Positions 47,488-56,555 of a stretch of 64,000 nucleotides of DNA are shown in pieces. The stretch's first letter is position 1, and every line of letters starts with the position of its first letter. The DNA lies in contig NZ_RHLN01000043.1 in NCBI RefSeq assembly GCF_004121075.1, positions 1 to 64,000 of the forward strand, in the 5' to 3' direction. The translations under genes and the position numbers were made by a program. The notes below the pieces were generated by a model. That model worked only from the letters and a program-made list of their open reading frames with translations. It made no database searches and was not told the DNA's origin. This stretch comes from Lutibacter sp. HS1-25 (GTDB lineage: Bacteria > Bacteroidota > Bacteroidia > Flavobacteriales > Flavobacteriaceae).

Positions 47488-48702
47488 ATGGCAATTTTAA
47501 GCGGTAAAAATATACTATTAGGTGTTACTGCTGGTATCGCTGCTTATAAAACTGCCAGTTTAGTTCGACTTTTTATAAAAGCAGGTGCAAACGTTAAAGT
47601 TGTAATGACACCTGCTTCTAAAGATTTTGTTACTCCATTAACATTATCTACACTTTCACAAAACCCAGTTTATTCAACCTTTTTTGACAAAAGTGATGAA
47701 GAGGATGAAGAATGGAATAGTCACGTAGAATTAGGCTTATGGGCCGATTATATGGTGATTGCTCCTGCAACTGCAAATAGTTTGTCTAAAATGGCAAATG
47801 GTGTTTGTGATAATTTGTTATTAGCGGTTTACTTATCTGCAAAATGTAAGGTGTATTTTGCTCCTGCAATGGATTTAGATATGTATCAGCATCCAACTAC
47901 ACAATTAAGTATTGAAAAACTACAAAGTTTTGGAAATGTTTTTATACCACCAGCTACAGGTTTTTTAGCAAGTGGTTTATTGGGTGAAGGTCGTATGGAA
48001 GAGCCTGAAAATATTCTTTCATTTGTAGAAAATGATATTTTAAGAGGAATGCCATTGTATAACAAAAAAGTGTTAATTACAGCTGGCCCTACTTATGAAG
48101 CTATTGATCCAGTTCGTTTTATAGGCAATCATTCTTCAGGTAAAATGGGCTTCGAATTGGCAAAACAAGCAGCTAGTTTAGGTGCAGAGGTGTATTTAAT
48201 TTCTGGCCCTTCAAATGAAACCATAAGCAATTCACAAGTAAATAGAATTGACGTAGTGAGTGCTGAAGAAATGTACAACGAAGTTCATAAATATTATAAA
48301 CAAGTTGATATTGCAATACTTTCTGCAGCAGTAGCAGATTACAAACCAAAAGAAATTGCAGTTCAGAAAATTAAAAAAGCTACAGATTCAATAACCATTG
48401 AGTTGGTAAAAACACATGATATCTTAGCTTCATTAGGAAAAGAAAAAACATCACAAATTTTAGTTGGTTTTGCGCTAGAAACAAACAATGAAATTGAAAA
48501 TGCAAAAGCCAAATTGAATAAGAAAAATCTAGATTTTATTGTACTTAATTCATTGCAAGATTCAGGAGCAGGATTTAAAGGGAACACAAATAAAGTCACG
48601 ATTATTGATAAATTCGAAAATATTACTGAATTTAGTTTAAAATCTAAAGCTGCAGTAGCCGAGGATATTTTTAATAAAATACTTCAAGGAATTTATGCGT
48701 AA
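47488..48702 (+). CDS. coaBC: bifunctional phosphopantothenoylcysteine decarboxylase / phosphopantothenate-cysteine ligase
   Basis: A 404-residue enzyme of coenzyme A synthesis. The N-terminal CoaC half is a flavoprotein: GVTAGIAAYKTASLVRLFIK, LGLWADYMVIAPATANSLSK, CDNLLLAVYL and AMDLDMYQHPTT. The C-terminal CoaB half has ITAGPTYEAIDPVRFIGNHS, SGKMGFELAK, SAAVADYKP and VGFALETNNE. The length is normal. It begins right after rpoZ and overlaps porD by eight bases. Confidence 0.95.
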   Translation: MAILSGKNILLGVTAGIAAYKTASLVRLFIKAGANVKVVMTPASKDFVTPLTLSTLSQNPVYSTFFDKSDEEDEEWNSHVELGLWADYMVIAPATANSLSKMANGVCDNLLLAVYLSAKCKVYFAPAMDLDMYQHPTTQLSIEKLQSFGNVFIPPATGFLASGLLGEGRMEEPENILSFVENDILRGMPLYNKKVLITAGPTYEAIDPVRFIGNHSSGKMGFELAKQAASLGAEVYLISGPSNETISNSQVNRIDVVSAEEMYNEVHKYYKQVDIAILSAAVADYKPKEIAVQKIKKATDSITIELVKTHDILASLGKEKTSQILVGFALETNNEIENAKAKLNKKNLDFIVLNSLQDSGAGFKGNTNKVTIIDKFENITEFSLKSKAAVAEDIFNKILQGIYA

Positions 48703-49582
48703 ACTATTTCAAATACTTATTGTTTTTTTTTCAGTATCTCTTTGTAATGCCCAAGAATTAAACTGTTTATTGTCAATAAATTCAGATAATATTCAGGGTA
48801 CGAACAAACAGGTTTACACTACTTTAGAAAATGCATTGAAGGAGTTTATGAACCAAACTAAGTTTACGTTTTACAATTATAAAACACAAGAACGTATAAA
48901 TTGTAGTATGACAATTACAATTTTAGAGCAAAATGGTGATAATTTTGTTGGTAATATTCAAGTTCAATCTTCTCGCCCAGTTTATAATTCAACTTATTTA
49001 TCTCCGGTATTTAATTTTAAGGATGTTAATTTTGGATTTAAGTATCAAGAATTTGAACCTTTATTATACAATCAAAGCGAATATCAGTCTAATTTAGTAT
49101 CTATAATGACTTACTATGCTTATATTATTTTAGGTATGGATGCTGATACTTTTTCTTTTGGTGGAGGTATGCCTTTTTTTGCAAAAGCTCAGGATGTAGC
49201 AGTACAAGCACAACAAAGTGGTTATACTGGTTGGAATCAAAGCGATGGACCAAGAACTCGTTTTATGCTTATAGACAATATTATGTCTCCAGCATACAGT
49301 TTATTTCACAATGCTTTGTATAAATATCATTTGCAGGGAATGGATTTAATGATTAGTGACCCTAAACTTGCAAAAGAAAATATAGCTAAAGCAGTTAACA
49401 GTTTAAAAACATTATACGATGCACGTCCAGCATCTTTTGTATTGCGCGTGTTTTTTGATGCAAAGTCTGATGAAATAGTAGATATTTTTTCTGATGGTCC
49501 TAATTTTGATACTTTTAAACTAAAAGAAGATTTGCTTAAAATGTCTCCATTGAATGCTGAAAAATGGAATGTAATTAAGTAA
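48695..49582 (+). CDS. porD: DUF4835 protein (type IX secretion protein PorD)
   Basis: A 295-residue exported protein (signal peptide ends CNAQ). DUF4835 landmarks are QELNCLLSINSDNIQGTNKQ, FYNYKTQERINCSMTI, VQSSRPVYNSTYLSPVFNFK, YAYIILGMDADTFSFGGG and GYTGWNQSDGPRTRF. Current annotations name the family PorD, linked to type IX secretion; the molecular role is unclear. T9SS is the route expected for the ubiquitin-like protein at 4645. It overlaps coaBC. Confidence 0.88.
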   Translation: MRKLFQILIVFFSVSLCNAQELNCLLSINSDNIQGTNKQVYTTLENALKEFMNQTKFTFYNYKTQERINCSMTITILEQNGDNFVGNIQVQSSRPVYNSTYLSPVFNFKDVNFGFKYQEFEPLLYNQSEYQSNLVSIMTYYAYIILGMDADTFSFGGGMPFFAKAQDVAVQAQQSGYTGWNQSDGPRTRFMLIDNIMSPAYSLFHNALYKYHLQGMDLMISDPKLAKENIAKAVNSLKTLYDARPASFVLRVFFDAKSDEIVDIFSDGPNFDTFKLKEDLLKMSPLNAEKWNVIK

Positions 49583-49604
49583 TTTTGAAAAATAAATTAC
49601 AAAA

Positions 49605-51257
49605 ATGCTTATAAATCTTTCTATAAAAAATTATGCCTTAATAGATAGTCTATCTGTTAACTTTAAAGATAAATTATCTATTATTACAGGTGAAACAGGT
49701 GCGGGTAAATCTATATTATTAGGCGCTCTTGGTTTAGGCTTAGGAAATAGAGCCGATGCATCTACTTTAAAAGATGCTTCTAAAAAATGCGTAATTGAAG
49801 CTCAATTTTCAATTTCAAATTACAATTTAAAACCTTTTTTTGAAGAAAATGAATTGGATTTTGAAGATGTTACCATTATAAGAAGAGAAATTCTTCCAAG
49901 TGGAAAATCCAGAGCATTTATAAATGATACACCAACAACTTTGCAGGTGTTAAATGCATTAAGTGAAAAACTAATTGATGTTCATTCTCAACATCAAACA
50001 TTACAATTGTCAGATGTTCAGTTTCAATTTCAAATTATTGATGCACTTGCAAACAATGCTGCAAAAATTGAGTCGTATAAAAGAGGTTTGATTCTTTTTA
50101 ATAAACTTAAAAGTGAATTGAATGATCTTAAATTAAAGCAAGAAAAAGCCAAAGAACAATACGAATACAATTTGTATTTGTTCGAAGAATTAAATAAAGC
50201 TGCTTTTAAAATTGATGAACAAGAAGAAAACGAGCAAGAATTAGATAGATTAAACAATATTGAAGATATTAAATTAAATCTTTCTGAGGCTCAATCGGTT
50301 GCCTTAAATGAAGAAATTGGTTTGCAATCGATGTTAACTTTGTTTACATCAAGTTTAAGTAAAATAGCTTCTTTTTCAAAAGAATATGAAAGTTTGTATA
50401 ATAGGGCTTTAAGTTTAAAGATAGAGTTTGATGATATTGCTTCTGAAATTGAAGATTTTAATGAAAATGTTGAATTTGATGCTTCAGCTTTAGAAAAATT
50501 AAACGATAGATTGCAACTTACCTATAATTTGCAAAAAAAACATGGTGTAAGTACAATTGCAGATTTACTTGAAATTCAAGAAGCACTTTCTGTAAAAGTT
50601 GATGCTGTCACAAATTCTTCAGCAATAATAGCTGAAAAAGAAAATGAAGTAAATGAAGTTGCTAAAAAAATAGATGAATTGGCAAAAAGTATTTTTCAGC
50701 AAAGAGAAAAAGCAATTCCTGTTTTAATTGAAAAATTAGAAAGTAGTTTAACTAATTTGGGAATGGAAAACACCCGTTTTCAATTTAAATTATCACATTC
50801 AAAACAATATTTTACAAACGGTAAAGATGAACTTCAATTGTTGATTTCGGCAAATAAAGGAATGAATTTTGGTGAATTAAAAAAGGTTGCATCTGGAGGC
50901 GAAATGTCTCGAATTATGTTGTCTGTAAAAGCCATACTTTCTACCTATTTAAAACTGCCAACCATTATTTTTGATGAAATAGATACAGGCGTTTCAGGTG
51001 ATGTTTCTCAAAAAATGGCAGATATTATGCAAGTAATGAGTGAAAATATGCAAGTTATTACAATTACGCATTTACCTCAAATTGCTGCAAAAGGACAGCA
51101 ACATTACAAAGTGTATAAGCAAGATATTGAAAATGATATAGTTACGCAGTTGAGGATGCTTGATAAAGAGGAGCGTATAATGGAAATAGCTGAAATGTTA
51201 GGAGGTAAAAATATTTCTTCAACAGCAATTGAGCATTCAAAACAGTTATTAAATTAA
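49605..51257 (+). CDS. recN: DNA repair protein RecN
   Basis: A 550-residue SMC-like ATPase for double-strand break repair. Walker A is GETGAGKS (about residues 29-36), a long coiled coil covers about 150-370, the signature is ASGGEMSRIMLSVKAI and Walker B TIIFDEIDTGVSG, followed by VITITHLPQIAAKG. The length is normal. It is the last gene of the bamD operon; fabI has its own promoter immediately after. Confidence 0.95.
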   Translation: MLINLSIKNYALIDSLSVNFKDKLSIITGETGAGKSILLGALGLGLGNRADASTLKDASKKCVIEAQFSISNYNLKPFFEENELDFEDVTIIRREILPSGKSRAFINDTPTTLQVLNALSEKLIDVHSQHQTLQLSDVQFQFQIIDALANNAAKIESYKRGLILFNKLKSELNDLKLKQEKAKEQYEYNLYLFEELNKAAFKIDEQEENEQELDRLNNIEDIKLNLSEAQSVALNEEIGLQSMLTLFTSSLSKIASFSKEYESLYNRALSLKIEFDDIASEIEDFNENVEFDASALEKLNDRLQLTYNLQKKHGVSTIADLLEIQEALSVKVDAVTNSSAIIAEKENEVNEVAKKIDELAKSIFQQREKAIPVLIEKLESSLTNLGMENTRFQFKLSHSKQYFTNGKDELQLLISANKGMNFGELKKVASGGEMSRIMLSVKAILSTYLKLPTIIFDEIDTGVSGDVSQKMADIMQVMSENMQVITITHLPQIAAKGQQHYKVYKQDIENDIVTQLRMLDKEERIMEIAEMLGGKNISSTAIEHSKQLLN

Positions 51258-51265
51258 GAATTTAC

Positions 51266-51273
51266 TATATTTG
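51266..51273 (+). promoter_or_regulatory. -7 element of fabI
   Basis: TATATTTG matches TAnnTTTG, 27 bases before the fabI start. Confidence 0.55.
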
Positions 51274-51299
51274 CAATTCGAAATATTAAAATTTTTATA

Positions 51300-52114
51300 T
51301 GTACAACCTACTAAAAGGTAAAAAGGGAATTATTTTTGGAGCATTAGATTCAAATTCTATTGCTTGGAAAGTCGCTGAAAGAGCTCACGAAGAAGGAGCT
51401 GAATTTGTATTAACAAATGCCCCTGTGGCAATGCGATTTGGAACAATTGATGAACTTGCAAAAAAAACAGGCTCGCAAGTTATTGCTGCTGATGCAACGT
51501 CATTAAAAGATATTCAAAATTTAGTAGACCAATCTATGGAGATTCTAGGTGGTAAAATCGATTTTGTTTTACATTCTATAGGTATGTCTGTAAATGTTCG
51601 TAAAGGAAATCATTATACTGATCAAAATTACGAATATACTAAAATTGGATGGGATGTTTCTGCTGTATCATTTCATAAAGTATTGTCTGTTTTGTATAAA
51701 TCAGATGCTATGAATGAATGGGGTAGTGTAGTTGCATTGTCGTATATGGCTGCGCAAAGAGTGTTTCCAGATTATAATGATATGGCTGATAATAAAGCTT
51801 ATTTAGAATCTATTGCTCGTAGTTTTGGATATTTCTTTGGAAAAGATAAAAAAGTACGTGTGAATACAATTTCTCAGTCTCCAACATTAACTACTGCTGG
51901 AAAAGGCGTTAAAGGTATCAATGGGTTTTTAAATTATGCTGAAGAAATGTCGCCACTTGGAAATGCAACTGCTTTGGAATGTGCGAATTATACAATTTCA
52001 TTGTTTTCAGATTTGACTAAAAAAGTGACCCTTCAAAATTTATTCCATGATGGTGGATTCTCAAATGTAGGAGTTAGCCAACAAATTATGGAAGCTTGGG
52101 AAAATAAAGAATAA
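51300..52114 (+). CDS. fabI: enoyl-[acyl-carrier-protein] reductase (NADH)
   Basis: A 271-residue SDR-type enzyme for the last step of fatty-acid elongation. Features: GIIFGALDSNSIAWKVAERA at the NADH site, LHSIGMSVNVRKGNHYTD, the catalytic Tyr-(x)6-Lys in FPDYNDMADNKAYLESIARS, and TISQSPTLTTAGKG in the flexible loop. This is the triclosan-target family. The ATG sits at the 51299/51300 position; the frame is clear. A terminator follows at 52132. Confidence 0.93.
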
Positions 52115-52131
52115 TTGATATACATATTTAT

Positions 52132-52166
52132 AAAAAGTACAAATTGAAAGATTTGTACTTTTTTTG
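52132..52166 (+). terminator. intrinsic terminator after fabI
   Basis: AAAAAGTACAAAT, loop TGAAAG, ATTTGTACTTTTTTT. Confidence 0.85.
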
Positions 52167-52202
52167 TTTTAAAACATTTACATTAGTACAAATTTTTTAC
52201 AA

Positions 52203-53156
52203 TTGCAATTAACATTTTCCATAATAATTCCTGTTTACAACCGTCCTCAAGAAATTGATGAATTGTTACTAAGTTTAACCAAACAGACGTATTCAAATTT
52301 TTTTGAAGTTGTTATTGTTGAAGATGGTTCTGAAAATACTTCTAAAGAAATTGTTGAAGGCTATAAAAGTGTTTTAAATATTCAGTATTTTTTAAAAAAC
52401 AATACTGGTGCAGGTGCAAGTCGTAATTTTGGAATGCAACAAGCAACGGGAAACTACTTTATTATTTTTGATTCAGATTGTATAATTCCGCCCAATTATT
52501 TGGTTGAAGTTGAAAATGCTTTGATGAATAATTACACTGATGCATATGGTGGAGCAGATGCTGCACATGATTCTTTTACCACCATTCAAAAAGCAATTAA
52601 TTATAGTATGACTTCTTTTTTTACAACTGGTGGAATTAGAGGAAGTAAAAAAGCTGTTGATAAATTTCAACCCAGAAGTTTTAATTTAGGCATGTCAAAA
52701 AAAGCATTTGAAATAACTAAGGGGTTTTCTAAAATGAAAATTGGTGAAGATATTGATTTAACTTTTAGGCTTTGGGAGCATAATTTTGAAACACAGTTTA
52801 TTGAAAATGCATTTGTATATCATAAAAGGAGAAGTACTTTTATGCAATTTTTTAAACAGACATTTGCTTTTGGTAATGGAAGGCCTTTTTTGAATAAAAA
52901 ATATCCAGGAACTGCAAAAATAACGTATTGGTTTCCAACTGTTTTTAGTTTGTTATTGCTGTTTTCGTTAGCTTGTTTGGTTTTTGATATTCAAATATTT
53001 GCTTTGTTTTTTGGGTTTTATTTTACCTTGTTGTTTTTAGATTCATTATTAAAAAATAAAGATATTAAAGTTGCTTTTGTAAGTGTTATCACTACTTTAA
53101 TTCAGTTTTTTGGATATGGATTTGGTTTTTTAAAAGGTCAATTGTTAAACAATTAA
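52203..53156 (+). CDS. family 2 glycosyltransferase, membrane-anchored
   Basis: A 317-residue protein with a TTG start. The GT-A fold is clear: FSIIIPVYNRPQEIDELLLS, VVIVEDGSENTS, GAGASRNFGMQQATGNYFII and the metal motif DSDCIIPP. The last 80 residues form two or three membrane helices (LLLLFSLACLVFDIQIFALF). It adds a sugar to a lipid or polysaccharide precursor at the inner membrane; the substrate is not evident. It converges with the thioredoxin-like gene. Confidence 0.85.
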   Translation: MQLTFSIIIPVYNRPQEIDELLLSLTKQTYSNFFEVVIVEDGSENTSKEIVEGYKSVLNIQYFLKNNTGAGASRNFGMQQATGNYFIIFDSDCIIPPNYLVEVENALMNNYTDAYGGADAAHDSFTTIQKAINYSMTSFFTTGGIRGSKKAVDKFQPRSFNLGMSKKAFEITKGFSKMKIGEDIDLTFRLWEHNFETQFIENAFVYHKRRSTFMQFFKQTFAFGNGRPFLNKKYPGTAKITYWFPTVFSLLLLFSLACLVFDIQIFALFFGFYFTLLFLDSLLKNKDIKVAFVSVITTLIQFFGYGFGFLKGQLLNN

Positions 53157-53157
53157 T

Positions 53158-53709
53158 CTAATTATTTTGTTTAAACTGTATCGCAATTGCTTTTAGCTGT
53201 TCTGCAGTTAAATTTGATGTTTTTTGTAATTTATAGATAAAGGCATCAATTTCATCATCTGTACTTGGGCAACCAATATTAATGCCTTCACCTTTTAAAA
53301 TTTCTTCACCAGCAATCATCTTAGAGTCTACTAATAAATTGGCTTTACTGTCAAAAATAAGATAAAACGGAATTCCTTGATTTTTACCACCGTATTTATT
53401 CAATAAATCTTCTGCTCCTGGGTTTTCTAAATTTTTATTTTTTTCTGATTCTAATACGGTTATATATGAAATTACATAATTGTCTGTAAAATATTTATTG
53501 ATGGTTTTATTGTTAATATTGGCCTCCATTTTTTTACACCATCCACACCAAGAAGCTTTGAAAATGATAAAAACATTTTTATTTTCGATTGTAGCTTTTT
53601 GCAAATCATTTTTTAAAATTTGTGCTGCTGATTTTGGAGTTTCTTGTGCCAATGTTATTTGAAAACTCAATGCAATTAAAAGTACAAACAGGCTATTTTT
53701 TAATTTCAT
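53158..53709 (-). CDS. thioredoxin-family exported protein
   Basis: I use ATG 53709 (MKLKNSLFVLLIALSFQITLA), which begins a proper signal peptide; an upstream ATG at 53748 would add 13 residues within the clpC terminator. The 183-residue product has the redox motif WCGWC in FKASWCGWCKKMEANI and a cis-Pro region GIPFYLIFDS. It probably reduces or rearranges disulfides in the periplasm. A terminator separates it from clpC upstream. Confidence 0.85.
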   Translation of the reverse strand: MKLKNSLFVLLIALSFQITLAQETPKSAAQILKNDLQKATIENKNVFIIFKASWCGWCKKMEANINNKTINKYFTDNYVISYITVLESEKNKNLENPGAEDLLNKYGGKNQGIPFYLIFDSKANLLVDSKMIAGEEILKGEGINIGCPSTDDEIDAFIYKLQKTSNLTAEQLKAIAIQFKQNN

Positions 53710-53722
53710 AATTGTTGTATTC

Positions 53723-53757
53723 AAAAAAAAAAGTTGAGCATTGCTCAACTTTTTTTA
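53723..53757 (-). terminator. intrinsic terminator after clpC
   Basis: AAAAGTTGAGCA, TT, GCTCAACTTTT with A- and T-runs either side; two bases after the clpC stop on the minus strand. Confidence 0.85.
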
Positions 53758-53758
53758 A

Positions 53759-56299
53759 TTATTCTACTTTGTCTTTTCCTTTACCTTTATTTATTTTTAT
53801 GGTTAGCTCGGTTTTTTCTTCATTCAACTCCATATAAATTGAATCACCTTCCTTTAGTTGAGAATTTACAATTTCTTCAGCTAAAGCATCTTCAATATAT
53901 TTTTGAATAGCACGTTTTAATGGTCGAGCACCATATTGTTTGTCAAAACCTTTGTCGGCAATATAATCTTTAGCCTCATCGGTTAAGGTTAATTTATATC
54001 CTAAACCTTCAATGCGATTCACCAATTTTTTCAATTCAATATCAATAATTGAGTGAATATCTTCGCGTTCTAAAGCATTAAATACAATTACGTCATCAAT
54101 TCTATTTAAAAATTCTGGAGCAAATGATTTTTTCAAAGCGTTTTCAATTACACTTTTTGCATTCGCATCGGCTTGTGCAGTTTTTGAAGCTGTTCCAAAA
54201 CCTACGCCAGTTCCAAAATCTTTTAATTGACGAGAACCAATGTTAGAAGTCATAATAATAATTGTGTTTCTAAAATCAATTCTTCTGCCCAAGCTATCGG
54301 TAATATGTCCATCATCTAAAATTTGAAGTAACATATTGAAAACATCAGGATGTGCTTTTTCAATCTCATCTAATAAAACAACTGCATAAGGTTTACGACG
54401 AATTTTTTCAGTCAATTGTCCACCTTCCTCATAACCAACATATCCAGGAGGCGCACCAATTAATCGAGAAATGGCAAATTTTTCCATGTATTCGCTCATA
54501 TCAATTCTAACCAAAGCATCTTCATTGTCAAATAATTCAGTAGCCAATACTTTTGCTAATTGTGTTTTTCCAACACCAGTTTGACCTAAAAATATAAATG
54601 AGCCAATTGGTTTGTTTGGATCTTTAAGTCCAACACGATTGCGTTGAATTGCTTTAACAACCTTAGAAACAGCCTCATCTTGACCAATAACTTTACCTTT
54701 TATTAAGTTTGGTAAATCATGCAAGCGATGACTTTCAGCCTCAGCAACTCTATTAACAGGAATTCCTGTCATCATAGAAACTACTTCAGCAACATTGTCT
54801 TCAGTAACAGTTTCGCGATTTAATTTAGAAGCTTCTTCCCATTTTTTTTGTTCAGATTGTAACAAGCTTTCAATACGTTTTTCATCATCGCGTAAGCGAG
54901 CTGCTTCTTCATATTTTTGACCGTTTACAGCAGCACTTTTATCTTCTTTTACTTTTTCTAATTGAGCTTCTAAACTAAGTACTTCTTTAGGTACAACAAT
55001 ATTGGTTATATGTATTCTAGAGCCAGATTCATCTAGAGCATCAATAGCTTTATCGGGTAAAAAGCGATCAGTCATATATCTACTAGTTAATTTTACACAA
55101 GCTTCAATAGCTCCATCAGTAAAATTAACATTGTGATGATCTTCATATTTATCTTTTATATTGTGTAAAATTTGAATTGTTTCTTCTATTGAAGTTGGTT
55201 CAACTAAAACTTTTTGAAATCTACGTTCTAAAGCACCGTCTTTTTCAATATTTGTACGGAATTCATCTAAAGTTGTAGCTCCAATACATTGAATTTCACC
55301 TCTTGCTAAAGCAGGTTTTAACATGTTAGATGCATCTAAAGAACCAGTAGCTCCACCTGCTCCAACTATTGTGTGAATTTCATCAATAAATAAAATGATA
55401 TCATCATTTTTTTCCAATTCATTCATCAAAGCTTTCATGCGCTCTTCAAACTGTCCTCTATATTTTGTTCCAGCAACCAAGCTAGCCAAATCTAAAGACA
55501 CAATTCTTTTGTTGAAAAGTATACGAGAAACTTTGCGTTGAATAATTCTTAGAGCCAATCCTTCAGCAATAGCAGATTTACCTACACCAGGTTCTCCAAT
55601 AAGCATTGGGTTGTTCTTTTTTCTACGACTTAAAATTTGAGAAACACGTTCAATCTCTTTTTTTCTTCCAACCACAGGGTCTAACTTTCCTTCTTCAGCC
55701 AAACGAGTTAAATCTCGCCCAAAATTATCTAAAACAGGTGTTTTTGATTTTTTTTGAGGATTGTTATCGCTTTTTTGCTGTTCAAAAGGATTTGATTTTG
55801 ATGTTTCAAATTCATCATCAGACGAATTTTCTGCTCTTGGTAATTCTATTTCTTCATCCATAAACAAATTTTTATATATATTTTTTACATCTTCATAACT
55901 TGCATCAAAATTATTTAGCAATTTAGTTGTTGGGTCGTTTTCATTTCTTAAAATGCACAACAACAAATGTGCAGTGTTTACTGAATCATTTTGATATAAT
56001 TTAGCTTCTAAAAAGGTTGTTTTTAGTGCTTTTTCAGCTTGCTTAGTTAAATGCAAACTTTTCTTTTCATTTAAAAAATTGCTAGCTGGGTAAATTGGAC
56101 TTAAACCTTCAATTTTTTTGCGCAAATGATCAAGGTTAATATCCAACGCATTTAAAATTTCAATAGCTTTTCCATTACCCTTTCTTAACAACCCTAACAT
56201 AAGATGTTCTGTACCTATAAAATCATGTCCTAAACGCAAGGCTTCTTCTTTACTGTAGGCAATTACATCTTTTACTTTTGGTGAAAAATTATCGTCCAT
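53759..56299 (-). CDS. clpC: ATP-dependent Clp protease ATP-binding subunit ClpC
   Basis: An 846-residue AAA+ unfoldase that feeds ClpP. It has an N-terminal Clp_N repeat domain (FIGTEHLMLGLLR, NTAHLLLCILR), a linker, AAA-1 with Walker A GEPGVGKSAIAEG and Walker B FIDEIHTIVGAG, a UVR/middle segment (GQKYEEAARLRDDEKRIES), and AAA-2 with Walker A GQTGVGKTQLAKVL and GYVGYEEGGQLTEKIR. The length is normal. It is a single-gene unit with its own terminator and a -7-like element TATTTTTG (56357-56350) about 50 bases upstream. Confidence 0.95.
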   Translation of the reverse strand: MDDNFSPKVKDVIAYSKEEALRLGHDFIGTEHLMLGLLRKGNGKAIEILNALDINLDHLRKKIEGLSPIYPASNFLNEKKSLHLTKQAEKALKTTFLEAKLYQNDSVNTAHLLLCILRNENDPTTKLLNNFDASYEDVKNIYKNLFMDEEIELPRAENSSDDEFETSKSNPFEQQKSDNNPQKKSKTPVLDNFGRDLTRLAEEGKLDPVVGRKKEIERVSQILSRRKKNNPMLIGEPGVGKSAIAEGLALRIIQRKVSRILFNKRIVSLDLASLVAGTKYRGQFEERMKALMNELEKNDDIILFIDEIHTIVGAGGATGSLDASNMLKPALARGEIQCIGATTLDEFRTNIEKDGALERRFQKVLVEPTSIEETIQILHNIKDKYEDHHNVNFTDGAIEACVKLTSRYMTDRFLPDKAIDALDESGSRIHITNIVVPKEVLSLEAQLEKVKEDKSAAVNGQKYEEAARLRDDEKRIESLLQSEQKKWEEASKLNRETVTEDNVAEVVSMMTGIPVNRVAEAESHRLHDLPNLIKGKVIGQDEAVSKVVKAIQRNRVGLKDPNKPIGSFIFLGQTGVGKTQLAKVLATELFDNEDALVRIDMSEYMEKFAISRLIGAPPGYVGYEEGGQLTEKIRRKPYAVVLLDEIEKAHPDVFNMLLQILDDGHITDSLGRRIDFRNTIIIMTSNIGSRQLKDFGTGVGFGTASKTAQADANAKSVIENALKKSFAPEFLNRIDDVIVFNALEREDIHSIIDIELKKLVNRIEGLGYKLTLTDEAKDYIADKGFDKQYGARPLKRAIQKYIEDALAEEIVNSQLKEGDSIYMELNEEKTELTIKINKGKGKDKVE

Positions 56300-56349
56300 T
56301 TTTTTAAGTTTATATGGTAAATTTAACTGATTTTTTTCTTTTTATTATG

Positions 56350-56357
56350 CAAAAATA
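56350..56357 (-). promoter_or_regulatory. -7 element of clpC
   Basis: On the minus strand TATTTTTG, 51 bases before the clpC start. No -33 TTG at the right spacing. Confidence 0.45.
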
Positions 56358-56555
56358 ACACCACTTTTTAAGTTATTATAAAAAAGCGCGTTAAATAAGA
56401 TTTAAAACTTCTGATATTCAATAGTTTATAGCTATTGTGTAATTGCAGTATTGTTGATAAATTTTATAAAAACAACCCTTTAAATTACTTGTGAAAATAT
56501 GAAAAATTGTATATTGCTTTGTTAAAAAATACTACTAAAAATAAATATAAAATAT